From Rosellinia necatrix (lineage: Eukaryota; Ascomycota; Sordariomycetes; Xylariales; Xylariaceae): 64,000 nucleotides of DNA. Numbering within the stretch: position 1 is the stretch's first letter; each line of letters opens with the position of its first letter. The translations under genes were made by a program, and so were the position numbers. The stretch lies in assembly GCA_021209875.1 (NCBI GenBank), contig JAGYVD010000009.1, forward strand, positions 1,922,001-1,986,000, given 5' to 3'. Positions 37,390-49,211 of this stretch are shown here, in pieces. The notes under the pieces were generated by a model that was not told where the DNA came from, searched no databases, and saw only the letters and a list, made by a program, of their open reading frames with translations.

Positions 37390-40300
37390 TTAGTAAGGGG
37401 GCCTGGTAAGGTTACCGATCGTGTTCTGTTTAGACTTGCTGTCAATACCCCGGAGTAATGACTGTAAATCCATGATGCCAGTACCGTCGGAATCGCCAAA
37501 AGTGCCAGAGATGATACTTTCGCCCTCTCGGCTCTTAAGGCCCCGCCTTGTGGCCTTGACAGCGTGGTCTTGAATCGAAACCCGAGGCGATTGCTCTAGT
37601 CCTGTGTCCGGCTCTGGAGATCTCCCAGCATAAGACGCAGGAAGTGGGGGTACAGGTGGAACTTCATCCTCGTCCTCGTCGCTGACATCCATGGGATGCG
37701 ATGTTAAAGGGCCACTGGGATCGCCGAGAGTTTTCTGGTCGCGGGATTTCGGTCGTGCTTGAATATGGTTGGCTTCGTTGTTGTCGTCGCCTTCAGGTAC
37801 TTGTGGATTGAAGGAAAGTTCCGATGGTTCGAATTCGTAACTGACCATGCTGTCGCTACTATCATCATCTTCTTGCACGGTATGGAATGTTTGCGGCCTG
37901 GTAGGGTCACCTGTGAGCGCGGATTTGAGCTGTTCAACAGATGCAACGACACCGCGGACGGAGCCGCTTTTCCCCGAACTTCGGCTCTGCATGCTAGATT
38001 TTCGGGCTCCGTTGGTGCCAGCATTGGATGACGGACGCAGGTTGTTGTGTGCCGTATAGGCCGAACCGGGCCTGCTCTGCACAATGCCATTTGTTGTAGG
38101 CCCGTTAACAGCAAGCCGATTCTTTTTCGTTACTGTCGTTCCGGTTTTAGACCCACTAAGGGATGCAGACTTGCTGCCTTCCTGTATTGTGGCGATTGCA
38201 GCTTCTCGAACCCATTCTACTAACATATCCTCTCTAAATTTCGCTGGCAATTCATCTTGGTCATCAACAGGGGGAATCATGCTTAGCGTCGAGCCAAGTA
38301 TAGGGCCCGGCACACCTCGGCCAGGCGACGCAGAAGGGCTCACGGGCGGAGAGATTGTCTCGTCTCGATAATTAGTGCAGATGCAGTCGACCATAGTCGA
38401 ACGATCGTCAAATGGTAGAAGCGCTTCCGACTCGATTTCATGAATGAACATGTCGCGCTGTGGGCTACGTAACCCAGGGGTTCCAATTGATTTTAATAGC
38501 GGTGTCGGAACATGCACTCCTTCGACCCAAAACCCCTTGCTCCGCCGTCGAGCAATTTCGTTTTGGATGGCCCGACCGATGACCGAAGATTCAAAGTCAA
38601 ACTGTTCGCTCACAGCCCAAAAGTAGCCATGGCAGAGACACCCTAAGCGCACCTTTGAGAGAGGCGTCTCTACTTCTTGTATGTCTTCCTGGAGTCTGAA
38701 AACCATGGGCAGTCCAAATCTCGCAGCATTCACCCCTAACCGAGTAACAAGTTTTGTCAACAAAATGTGAAGCAAAGCTACGTCTGCGTCGAACTCGATG
38801 TACTGTAATGCAGTATCATATATAGCCAGGTGCAGAAGCAGGAGAAAGTAAGATCGGGGCGGTCTGGCAGGCTTCTCTTTGTTAGAGGTGCCTGAGACGG
38901 CTCTGCGGCCAGTACCGGAGGGAACCTCGCGGTTATTCACCCGCGAAGAATCTTGGCCGAACTCATCCCGAGCTCTAAGATCGGCTCTTGTAGTTTCTCT
39001 ATCAAGCCAAGTGATGATAGCGTCTGCGTATGCCTTACGAACCTGACCGTCGGGGTCACGCAACAGCCACTGAGTCCCTTCCCACACCTGGACAGGGACT
39101 TTATTTCTTCGCAAACTAATATTCCCACTCAGTTTGGTCTTAGGGTTAGCGACCATAAGAATTGACTGAATGGCCCTAAGTGCAGTTGTCTTGGCCAAGT
39201 CCCTAGCAAAGTAACTGTCCAGTTGGGATTGTTCTTCCGACACATTACCCGTCGAAGCTGCTGGGCCTCCCGAATTGTTGGCTTTGTCAGCGGTCATTGT
39301 AAACTCGGGAGCGCTGGGATGCGGCTTTAATTGTGACAAAACCGCTGCAATCATGTCCGAAATCTGATCTGCATAGTATACATGAGTTGCAAGGTCTCCT
39401 ATGCATTGTTGAATGCGGTTCAGTAGGTTGTGATCAGACGAGATCTGATCGTGGCCCTCCGATAGCGACTCATCTTCAGGGCTCGTAATGGACCCGGTAC
39501 CATCTCGCGAGGATGTGCAGTGCCGTAATGTTCGCTTCATGTGCTGTATCAAACCGAGGAGGACATCGATAACACTCAAGCCTATTAAATTAATGTCCGA
39601 GCGTAGAAGAGAGCTAACGATAGCTGCCAGCACTATCTGCTCCTCAATATTTTCGCTTGTAGGGGGCGTTCGCAGCAACGCATCCATCGTTGTAACCACG
39701 ATAGTATAACGGTCTTGCACTGGCGACCACCTCGTAATTAGGTCAAATATTTTGATTGCCCACCCACCATCGTGATGTCCAGCGGGGTGCGGCTCTACCA
39801 CCGTTTCTTTCTGGTATATGCGCTCCCGTGTAAACTTCAACAGCGCCGTGGTGGCACCATGTAGCTGTGCTCGATTCGGTATCACGAAAATCTGCTTCAG
39901 GCATTGCATCGCCGCCACGGCGGTGTCTTCCTCGGCTAGTTTATCGATATCGCCAGATGTGCCAGAAATCGCGATTGGGTTGGTGTCACCCCCGGTCCCA
40001 GTTGTCCTCACAGTCGACACACTCGTCCTACGTCGTGATATTGCACTGAGGTCGACCTTTTGCTCCGTCTCAACGCGCTGTCGTAAGACATCCAATGACT
40101 CCTCGTCGGTCCATAGATTCTCGAGCACCATGGGAACCAAAACGTCGAGTTGGCGTCCAGATACCGAAGACAAAGCATCCGATGCCGCAATACTTTTGAT
40201 AGCTCCAAGGCCGGCGTTCCGCCAGCGAAGAGTGACCGGTTTGCTGGGTGTCGCCTTTCCGGGTGTTACGTGAGTCGAAGCGCACGCAGCATAAGCGTGT

Positions 40301-40820
40301 ACCACCTCCTCGTATTGATGTAGATAGGCCTGGTCGGCAAACAGTGACGAAACATCATGGTGTTCGCAGAAGGTCTCGAAAGTAGGCAGCGAAGCCTCGA
40401 CCATGGTGATGTCGTTGGAACGAAGGATGAGCCCAAGGATCTTGAGAACATTCTGGGCAAAGAGTGGTAGGTCTTTGGGGGACTTCTCGATCAAGGCTGC
40501 CAGGATCTGCAGTGTGACTTGAACGTTTCTAGTGCGCATAATTGTGAGCAACCGTTTTGGGAGGATACAGGCGAGGAGATCCAGAAGAGGAAGGGAAAGG
40601 CTTACCCGATGCGTAGTCTCCAGACATCGCTGGCCGTCTTCTTCTCGAGGAATTGGCCAATCTTTTGGATCTTGGAGCGCCTCGAGGTGGCGTAAAACAG
40701 CAGATAGCTGAGTTCGCTCGAGTTCGGCTTAATGTCGACGGCACCTTTGGTTGTCCGCGGGTAACATTTGAGAACCAGGACCTGGTGTTTCGGCCGGCAT
40801 TTCTGCTGGATGGCGTTCAT
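37390..40820 (-). CDS. EFR3: EFR3-like plasma-membrane anchor of the PI 4-kinase complex
   Basis: Two exons, 40820-40606 and 40528-37390, joined across a 77-bp intron (GTAAG...CACTAG), give 1117 residues. The ATG at 40820 is preceded by GCGGCA/GCC-rich leader. The N-terminus is MNAIQQKCRPKHQVLVLKCY, basic and with two Cys (8 and 19), followed by the conserved GAVDIKPNSSELSYLLFYAT and KIQKIGQFLEKK segments. These match fungal EFR3. The middle is helical-repeat-like, as in the ARM/HEAT-type fold of the family. The last ~300 residues are Ser/Pro-rich with an acidic patch (DVSDEDEDEVPPVPPLP) and are probably disordered. In yeast, Efr3 holds Stt4 and Ypp1 at the plasma membrane for PI4P synthesis. 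This role is inferred from family membership. Confidence 0.93.
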
Positions 40821-43303
40821 TGCGGCCGTGGTCGAAGGTTCGCAACGAACCCGGGCAACAGGACAGACAAGACCACAGGCAAGACCGGTCGGGATAAACG
40901 GGTTCGGGATGTAGGGACAGCCAGGGTAGCGGAGAAGGAGAAGGACGCGGTCGTGGGTGAAGCCGTGGATGAAGCCGTGGATGAAGACGTGGATGGAGAC
41001 GTGCACGGGGCTGTGGCTGGTGATGCCGATCCTGATCACGATACCAACGGTGATGATGCCGTCGCTGCCGTTGGGTGTTGGTCTGATGTGTGACGGTAGT
41101 TGTTTATCATTTGGAATTCGAGGACAAGGGACCGCGAGGGTGCCTTGAAAGTGTCTCGAAAGGGGAGAAAATTAATAATAATTAAAGTCGGTAGCTGGTA
41201 CCAGGAAATGGCGTTGGTACCTCTCGGCCAAAATTGGAACGATAGTCCGTCAACCCAGTCGGGTGGCTTCGGTGGACCAAAGGTGGAAGTTGGCGGGAGG
41301 TTGCTGCGGCGTGTTCTTCCACGCTATCTGTCTTCGGGACAGGAGGTTTCTTTCCATTGGCTCCCCGAGCCATGGAGTGGGCCCCGAGCCTGCTAGCGTG
41401 ATACTTCTAGCTCGCGTAGATTCTCTATTACGTGTTGACTTGGGTACCACGACGTTAACCGTCACGGGACAATCGAGAAGCTTGAGGATCATGAGAAATC
41501 GAGCGATGACACTTTGCAGTTCGGTATCTTGCGCATCCGGGCGGCAGTAAGGTACCTCAGATAAGCCGCAACAGAGGTTGCTCGCAACAGGGTGTCCTTT
41601 TGAGCATAGGTAGGTAGTTCTAGCCCCTCTGGCACAACATCGGCATTCCCCAAAACAGGGTAAAGTGCCTTACCTAAGGGATGCACGCTACTTGGGCTAC
41701 TTGGGTATTGAGTATGGACGGAATAGGTATCTCTGGTGTGTAGCACATGCAGCAGTCTGAAATAGGGACGGCGAGATCTGCATACTGCGTCATTTGGCAT
41801 CTGCTAACAGAGTGCACCGTACCTAGTGCTATAGCATTGCACTAGGTATATCAACAGAGCTAGCTCCAGAGGACGAGCAGGGGTGCTCAATTTTAAAATT
41901 CCATCCACCGTTTTCGAACACACAGGCATACCAGGTGCACCAAAAGAGATCGTGATCGTGGTCAACAAGCCCTACGAGAGTGCTACTAGGCGCTGTAACC
42001 TCGTAGTGCATACTCACACTATGGTAGTAGGTACCTACGTTACTAGCTATTGGTAGTATGTTGCTCATAAATACCTTGGTAGATAGGTACCAACAGTTCC
42101 TACTACTTAAGCAACCTACCTACCTAGGTAGGTAGGGGAGGAACCAGGTTTAGAACGCCCTATAGGTTGTTCACAGCCATGTTTGGCCGTGTACTTTACG
42201 GCTGGAACAACATATTTCGGAGAAAACACTCAAGCCCCAACAATTTCCAGGTCATATAATATTAGAACGTCTAAATGTTGCAGTGTCTGAAAAAAGAGAA
42301 AAAAAAAAAAACGCTGCACCCATAATAATACTTTAGCTCCAGTCTGCCCTAAAATGGGGACCCTTCGGGGTAGCAGTAGTAGTAGTAGTTTATTAACGTC
42401 TAGTCTAGGCTATACCTTCGGGGTAGCAGATAGGTAGGTATTACCCAGCTGGGCATGCTTTAGGTGCGTGTAAGAGGTATTATCTGTGTACTGGTGGCAC
42501 CACATACCTATACGTACCTAGGTACCTAGTGCAAACATACCTAGCCCTCAAGCACCTGCAGCCAGGGTAGGTACCGATCAAGCAATCAAAATGCCTTCTC
42601 CCGAGGCTTGATCGCGTTCACCCCGCTTCAACTAGACAAGTAAAGTATAACCCATGGCATGTGAGTTCGCATATTTACGTATCTACCGCTTTACTGTTTC
42701 TATGCACACGTCATCGCCATACCCGCTACTTGGAAGGTATGTCGAACCTCGAGACAGTACCTAGCCAGAGGGCAGCAACCAGGGTCCAGAGGGCAGGTGT
42801 CAACACAGAGCTTGACGTTGAAGTCGAAACTCAATTCCCTGCATTTGCATCTACCCTATAGGCCTCTCGCTATGTGCATAAAGTATATCTGTCTGGGTAG
42901 GTTAGCCGCCTAGTACGTAATGCCTGCCTCAAGGATGCATCGATATAAGTGCGGTGTTTATACGGAAACTACCCGCCAACGTACAGAGAAACACACCCTA
43001 GGACGTCAGTGCAGCAGGGAAAACATGCCGTGGAGTTTCGGGAATTTATGAGGCCACATAGAAAGAACCTTGACTGACTTGCCTAGACCGAGCCTTCCGC
43101 TGTAGTTCCCCCACCGACACCAGATATCTATTTAGACATCCAAGGATATCGAGGCGGGCAATGACTGGGCAATAGTAGCAGAATACCTAATATGTATCCT
43201 CATAACTTCCGTTGTCCATTAGGCATCCCGCTAATCATTGCGGAGCTGTTCCGTTCCCTTAACTATTCATCCTGATATCGCGTACCCTTTACACACGAAT
43301 AAA
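40821..43303. other. Intergenic region between EFR3 and the next gene; shared upstream region
   Basis: The two neighbours are divergent, so both promoters lie here. Contents are a GC-rich EFR3 leader (40821-41100) and a purine-rich stretch after it. Multiple palindromic ACCTACCTAGGTAGGTAGG-type motifs occur (42113-42136, 42505-42535). A poly-A run lies at 42298-42310. Two copies of CCTTCGGGGTAGCAG (42361-42376, 42416-42430) flank a reverse-oriented (CTA)n-TTAACGTCTAG repeat. I find no credible gene. Confidence 0.5.
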
Positions 43304-44689
43304 ATGGAGGGCGCAAGCCCGAACATGCCCGTCGAGGTATCCTCGACGGGTTTGTCATTTGTTCGGGTGACCGAGTCAGAGCCCGAACCTACCCCGGCCC
43401 TCGGAAGCAATACTCCCATGCAGTCAAGCCATAATCCAGAGGATGATCAGCAACGCCAAGATGATATGTTAGAAGAAAGCACCGATTTCCCAGATATATG
43501 GGAGCGGACCTCCGCCCTTCCGCCAATCGATGATCCCGAACTACGCCCAGGAACAACACTACTAAAACGGAAAGCAACCCTAGAAGATAGCAGGGACGAT
43601 GACTATAACCTCCCTCATTTGAACGAACTTCGAGATAAAAAGCGCAAAATTGCTTCTTTGCATTCGGAATTCAAGAGATCCCTAAAGACCAATGCGACTT
43701 TGACCCCCATTCAATTCGCAGACGGAATCAAGGCCTTCAGTGGGGCGAAGTTCCGTGACTTGCCTATGGACATGCAACAAGTGGTTGCTGACTAGCAGAT
43801 AAACAACCCTAACCTTTGGTGGCCGATTAAAGAAGAGGTTGACAAGCTCCTCGGACCGAAATGGAACGAAGTTGATGCGAATTTTAGGCTCCCGAGGGGC
43901 ACACAACCATTGTTGGATATGTGGTATCTCCTAACGGAACTGATCCAACCTACTTTTATCCCGGCTGAAAGGTTTGTTGCATTGATAAGGGTCTTCGGGG
44001 GCTCGTTCGATAAACTACCCGCCATGTTACAACGAGATGTAGTCGGCTGGCAAGAGCGTTGCCCCGAGTACTGGATTTACATACGCCCAGAAGTTGACTG
44101 GTCTCTCCCGTATGACTGGGATTGCGATGCGCCGTGGCGCGCTCCCAAGACTCTCGACTTACTAGTTAACGGAGATGACGCAGTGCCCGACCTGGAGAAC
44201 AGTCCCCGTGACAATACCCATGTTAAATGGCTGCTTGATGTTTTGATGCGTGGCGAGGAAGACATCGCTGTGGCCGACGTTGTCTTCGGCGCTTGGGCGT
44301 ATAAGAAATGGGGTTACTCTCTCCCGACGAATGTGAGAAGGTTACTAGCTGAATGGGGCGACACATACCCTGATCGATGGAAAAAGCTCAATGAACGGGT
44401 TGCATCCTATCTAGGCCCCGGGTGGTTTATGATTGGAGACGGACAGATGCCAGTATTATCAGATACAGAACAAAGCAACAGTCAGCCAACGCCCCCTCCA
44501 GGTACGAACTCTGATAATACGGAACAAAACAGTTACCCGTTAACACCACTTTCGAGTGCAAACTTTGATAATGCTGAACAAAACGGCGACTCGCTAATAC
44601 CCTTTTCAGATTCGAACTTTGATGGTACGGAACAAAGCAACAAACCGCCAGCACCGGCTTCAGATATGAACTCTGACAGCTCAGATTGA
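43304..44689 (+). pseudogene. Unrecognised three-repeat protein, one in-frame TAG
   Basis: A single frame from ATG 43304 (context AATAAAATGG) to TGA 44687-44689 spans 461 residues, with one internal TAG at 43793-43795 (codon 164). The same sequence motif occurs three times: a helix-like stretch, then V-V/L-x-x-W-Q/G-x-x-x-P-x-x-W. The first Trp is at codon 164 (here TAG, in VVAD-stop-QINNPNLWW), residue 249 (VVGWQERCPEYW) and residue 351 (LLAEWGDTYPDRW). The stop thus replaces a repeated Trp. An acidic N-terminus and a coiled basic stretch (RDKKRKIASLHSEFKRS) precede the repeats. The tail has four ~18-residue units such as DNTEQNSYPLTPLSSANF. Function is unknown. It is either a recent pseudogene, an assembly or sequencing error, or two shorter products. 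Confidence 0.65.
44458..44689 (+). repeat. Four 54-bp tandem units coding the Asn/Glu/Gln/Ser/Pro tail
   Basis: Imperfect units of 17-18 codons begin D-(N/G)-(T/A)-E-Q-(S/N) and end in a Ser/Asn-Phe or Asn-Ser pair (DTEQSNSQPTPPPGTNS, DNTEQNSYPLTPLSSANF, DNAEQNGDSLIPFSDSNF, DGTEQSNKPPAPASDMNS). They lie at the C-terminal end of the three-repeat gene. Confidence 0.75.
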
Positions 44690-45607
44690 GGGTTCTGGTG
44701 TGTGGAGAGAAGGTTCGCATTGGCGATTGTAGACACTCTTTCTATCATTGAACATAACTTTTAGCAGCGAATATCGATTCACGGAGGAAAAGCCAGCAGT
44801 CTGGAAACCAGCGGTTTATTGTACCTCATATCTTAAACGGTCCCTTGACGGCATACCCACCGGGCACGGCTTCGGACCTCGTTCGACCTAATGAATCTCG
44901 ATAATTGGAGCGGTTATGATGTAGTGGTGAGAACCGCGACGTAAACTGTATAGTTCACCTAAGACGAGAAGATTATACCTGTAACCTGCCCACCTAGAAA
45001 ATTGCGATATCTGTGGCAGGCAAACTGCTGAGTAACCTGATAGTGTCAAAGGGGTCAGGTGATGAGGATTGAATTAGGTAGGCATACGAGAATAAGCTGG
45101 AGTTGCAATTTGTTACCATGTCGCATCAAACTCGGTAGTAGCCGAGAAGGGTGTGGTTGTAGGTGCCTTATCCAGGCACCGTTCCTTGGTAGGAGATGTG
45201 ATATTTGGCGCGTTTAACACCTCTGATAACGGAATAAATGCGCGATTTGATATTTATTTTCTAATTATTTAACAACTCGATTGGCAATTATTTCCTTGTT
45301 TTCAATTTTGGTTTATTTTTGTTACTTTTGTGTTTTCTTTTAACCGTTTGCAAGGGCAAAGAGTCGAAGTTAGGCGATAGTTGGGCAGATGTACACTACA
45401 TAAACCTGGAGTATAAGTCGAGAGGGCGGGGTCGGATTCAGTTGGCTGATTGGATGAAGCATCATGGTGCTATCTCCCTAGGTACTTACTTAGGTAGGTA
45501 CATGTACCTCAGGCAACAGAAAAGATAAAATACCCAGGGATCAAAAGGCCCACCTCAGTTGGACATCTGTAAGCTACCTAGGTAACTTACAGGCATCAAG
45601 GCATTAA
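44690..45607. other. Intergenic DNA, nothing coding seen
   Basis: Contains AT-rich tracts at 45238-45345 and palindromic CCTAGGTACTTACTTAGGTAGG (45478-45499) and CTACCTAGGTAAC (45574-45586) motifs. Open frames are short and lack fungal gene character. Confidence 0.5.
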
Positions 45608-45871
45608 ATCCTCCATCTATTCCCGGAGACCCCGACCTACCGATCGACTTCTCCCGAAAATGACTCGAGTCGTGACGATGAACATGTTTCCTTCATAAGC
45701 CCCCTCATCAAGCGCATCCTACAAGAATTAACTGTCCAATCATCCATGGATGTGTCCGGCGTCCAATGCTTACCGGATTTTGGCGATAGATGGATTATCT
45801 ATTTTGCTTATCTCGGCAGCGCGGCCGCGAAGCAGATCGCCAAGCATCAAGCTTGGATCGGACTGAATTGA
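45608..45871 (+). CDS. Orphan open frame, possible last exon of an unrecognised gene
   Basis: An 88-codon open frame (no stop from 45608 to TGA 45869-45871) has protein-like composition: FISPLIKRILQELTVQSSMD, then VSGVQCLPDFGDRWIIYFAY, then LGSAAAKQIAKHQAWIGLN. The only in-frame ATG is at residue 47 of the frame (45746), so a complete gene would need an upstream exon or a start at 45746 giving about 41 residues. No family is recognised. It could be a fragment of a decayed gene. Confidence 0.35.
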   Translation: MLHLFPETPTYRSTSPENDSSRDDEHVSFISPLIKRILQELTVQSSMDVSGVQCLPDFGDRWIIYFAYLGSAAAKQIAKHQAWIGLN

Positions 45872-46605
45872 TGCTAGTGCTAGGTAGTTACGCTGTATAA
45901 CGACTGTCTACATGTGTACTCCCAAGTACATACATACACACATACGTACTAAGTAGGTAACTACGTACACATGAAGCGCTCCACAGATGAAATTGAGCAA
46001 GGGGACGAGATAAGACATTGAAAGCCGGGCAAGGTCGAACGAGAACGACGAAGCACAGGCAAGCTACACCCCGTCTGGGCATGCCGAGAAGCATGCAGTG
46101 ATACACACCACCAGCCGTAACCAGACAGAGTTACCAGTGCTGCACAGCAGTAAACCCCGGTCGACGGGATGTTCTTCCATTGATCGACAAGCGTCTTGCA
46201 CCCATGGGGACCAATACAAGAGCGGCGTGGGATTCGCTAATGTAGGCAGGTAGGTAACTGTGCTTCCTAGCCGTGGTTAGCTGGTTATATCATCACGGTG
46301 GCGCGCCCACTCGATGCTAGCAGCGGATGAGCCTTTCGAGCACCTGCTGCTCCCACCTGTCTTGTCTTGTCTTGTCTTCTGGTCGGAATCCGAAGATAAG
46401 CACGGCAGTCCAACTACCCAACACAGGCTACGTTTCTCTGTGCGAAAAGGGCCGCATCAAAAAGCCGGCTTTCCTCTTCCTTTCCGAGGCAGCTGCCGGG
46501 ACCAACCCGCCGACCATCGCGACGATATCGCTCATTCTATTAGGTAAACGAGCGTCCGCCCGTCCTCCCGCCACAAACCAGCGAAATAGCGGAGAATAGA
46601 CCCAG
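45872..46605. other. Upstream region of the APC permease gene
   Basis: Includes palindrome-rich ACATACATACACACATACGTACTAAGTAGG (45925-45955, given as landmarks), a TCTTG tandem (CTTGTCTTGTCTTGTC, 46363-46378), and a C/A-rich leader before the start codon. Short frames here overlap in several phases and none looks real. Confidence 0.45.
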
Positions 46606-48637
46606 ATGTCGACGAGCCAAAGCGGTAGAGAAGGAGGCGGCGGCGGTCATCTACGCGGGGGCGATGGGGCGCCACCCGTCACGACGATATTCGCCGACGG
46701 CGACGTGCCGGACCATATGACCGATATGTCGGCTGATGAGGCCGCCCTGGCTGCTCTGGGCTACAAGCAGGAGTTCAAGCGCGAGTTCTCGGCGTGGACT
46801 TCGTTTGCCGTCAGTTTCGCCGTCATGGGGCTGCTGCCCAGCATTGCCACTACCATGTGGTACGGCATTGGCTACGGTGAGTAGTTGTGAAAACCGAAGC
46901 CTCGCCAGATGAATTCGTCAATGACTGATTCGGAACGAATGTTGTAGCGGGGCCCGCGGCGAATACATGGGGATGGCTGGTCTCGGTCGTATTCATTCTA
47001 TGCGTAAGTCTTGCGTGGCCTCATAGATGTTAGATGGTGCTCGAGAAGGATGTAGAGCTGGCACCTGACCCTTTTCTAGATTGCGGCATCTATGGCCGAG
47101 TTGGCGAGTAGCATGCCAACCTCCGGCGGACTCTATTATGCGGCAGCCGTCCTCGCTGGCCCGAAATATGGCCCCTTAGCAGCTTGGGTGACGGGATGGT
47201 CCAACTGGTTCGTCCAGGTTACCGGAGCCCCCAGCGTCAACTGGGGAGGTGGTGAGTGACGCACGGTCTAGATTATAGTATAGTGAGATGAGCAGTGTGG
47301 TTAACGACTCGTGAAAAGCCTCAATGATACTCGCCGCTGCAAGCATCGTCAACCCCAGCTACGTTCCGACTGCGTATCAAACGTTTCTCCTTACCACCTT
47401 TCTCATGATCGTCCACGCCTGCATCAGCAGCATGCCAACATTATGGATCGCGCACTTCAACTCCGTCGGCACTGTTATTAACATCCTGGCGCTTATCTTG
47501 ACGATCATCATCATCCCAACCACGACGCACAACGTGCCAAAATTTCAGCCCAGTAGCGTGGCCTGGAGCATCGACAACTTGACCGACTGGCCAGACGGAG
47601 TTGCCGTGCTGATGTCGTTTCTAGCGATCTGCTGGACGATGAGCGGATACGATGCGCCGTTCCATCTCGCAGAAGAGTGCTCCAACGCATCGGTTGCTTC
47701 CCCGCGCGCCATCATCATGACGGCCCTATCCGGCTCCGTGCTCGGCTTCGTTCTGAACACGCTGATCGCATACACCATCACAGACATCGAGGCGGTGATC
47801 AATACGGAGCTGGGGCAGCCGTGGGCGGCGTACCTAGTCCAGGTGTTGCCGCGCAATGCCGCGTTGGCCGTACTCGGCCTGACCATCGTCTGCGCCTTCT
47901 CGATGGGTCAGGGATGCATGGTAGCAGCGTCGCGAGTGTGCTTCGCGTACGCGCGCGACGACTGCTTTGGGGTGCTGAGCGGGCCCCTGAAGCGCGTCAA
48001 TCGGCACACGCTGACGCCTGTCAACGCAGTCTGGTTTAACACGACCATCGGTATCCTATTGCTGCTCCTCATATTCGGCGGCACTGCCATCGATGCCATC
48101 TTCAGCATCGGCGCCATCGCCGCCTTCGTCGCCTTCGCCATCCCTATCTTCATCAAGATCGCCTTCGTCCGCAACAACTTCCGCCGCGGCCCCTGGCATC
48201 TGGGTGCTTTCAGCCTGCCGATTGGGGCCCTCGGCTGCGCGTTTGTGCTTGTCATCTTACCATTCTTCAACTTCCCCGCCGTGCACGGAGCAAATCTTAC
48301 CCCTGCGGATATGAACTGGACGAGTCTGGTATATGTGAGTTTCAATCCCGATTACCTCGCATCTTTCAAATCGTGCGCCGATGCTAACGTCATAGGACTA
48401 GGGAGCACCGATGCTATTTGTCATCATTTGGTTCTTCGTTGACGCACACAAATGGTTCAAAGGCCCCAAGATCAACATTCATGTGAGCCATGCCCCAGAG
48501 CCGCCAAATGATGAGAAAATACTAACTCCCCACGCCAGCATCGCATGCACAATAAACCGATTGAGGGCATCAATGTATCTCCAGATAGGTACAGTGATGA
48601 GGAGAGCGGCTCCATCGGCAAAACTTCGTCTACGTGA
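46606..48637 (+). CDS. Amino acid/GABA/choline-type permease (APC superfamily)
   Basis: Six exons: 46606-46876, 46948-47003, 47080-47251, 47319-48334, 48402-48482 and 48539-48637. All introns are 56-76 bp with GT...AG, giving 564 residues. The N-terminal tail is Gly-rich, then ALGYKQEFKREFSAWTSFAV opens the transporter core. The family segment AELASSMPTSGGLYYAAAVL follows, then AAWVTGWSNWFVQVTGAPSV; about 12 hydrophobic segments can be counted. The length and the SMPTSGGLYY signature match the fungal GABA/choline/amino acid permease group (yeast Uga4 and Hnm1 relatives), plasma-membrane or vacuolar proton-coupled importers. The exact substrate cannot be told. It converges on the NCS1 gene with 574 bp between stop codons. 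Confidence 0.9.
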
Positions 48638-49211
48638 GAGGATCTCGTTGGGTAAAGTTCAGACTATGATCAATGTGCCGTGGACGACTTCAAGTCGAGG
48701 CAACATGTTTGACCGTATTAGCAGTCATATGATAAACTACTATCGTGTTATAGAACGTCGGCCTTGATCGATGTTTATCTTGATGGATGATAGAACTTAC
48801 GTAGTCTCGTGCATGCAGGGTGGAAGCAACGAAGACAAATAAATATATATTTCACTTCGCTACCTTTTCTCATAATGCCCGTGTAGGCCGACCCACGAAC
48901 TAAACGAGCGTAAGACAGCCTCTTTGTTGGGAATGTCAACTCACTCAGTACTCTACGCGTACCGCTTAGTAGATACCTACCCAGGTACTCATCCTTAGAC
49001 GTTCCGTCGATTGCACGGCAAAAAAAAAATAAAAGCCACCCAACCACGGCAACCCTCCCCCCTCTCCCCTTCTTCCACCTAAACAACGCGCTGCAAACCA
49101 ACACAAAGTGCAGGTAAAGTCCAAGCGAGAAAACCCGCAGCGCAGCGCAGCACAGCACGTCACCCGACCCGCCCATCCACCCATCCACCGTCCCACCTCC
49201 CGAGGGCGGGC
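48638..49211. other. Convergent intergenic region, both 3' ends
   Basis: Short region holding the 3' untranslated ends of two convergent permease genes. Contains a TACCTACCCAGGTACTC motif (48973-48989) and an A-run at 49020-49029. No gene seen. Confidence 0.5.
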
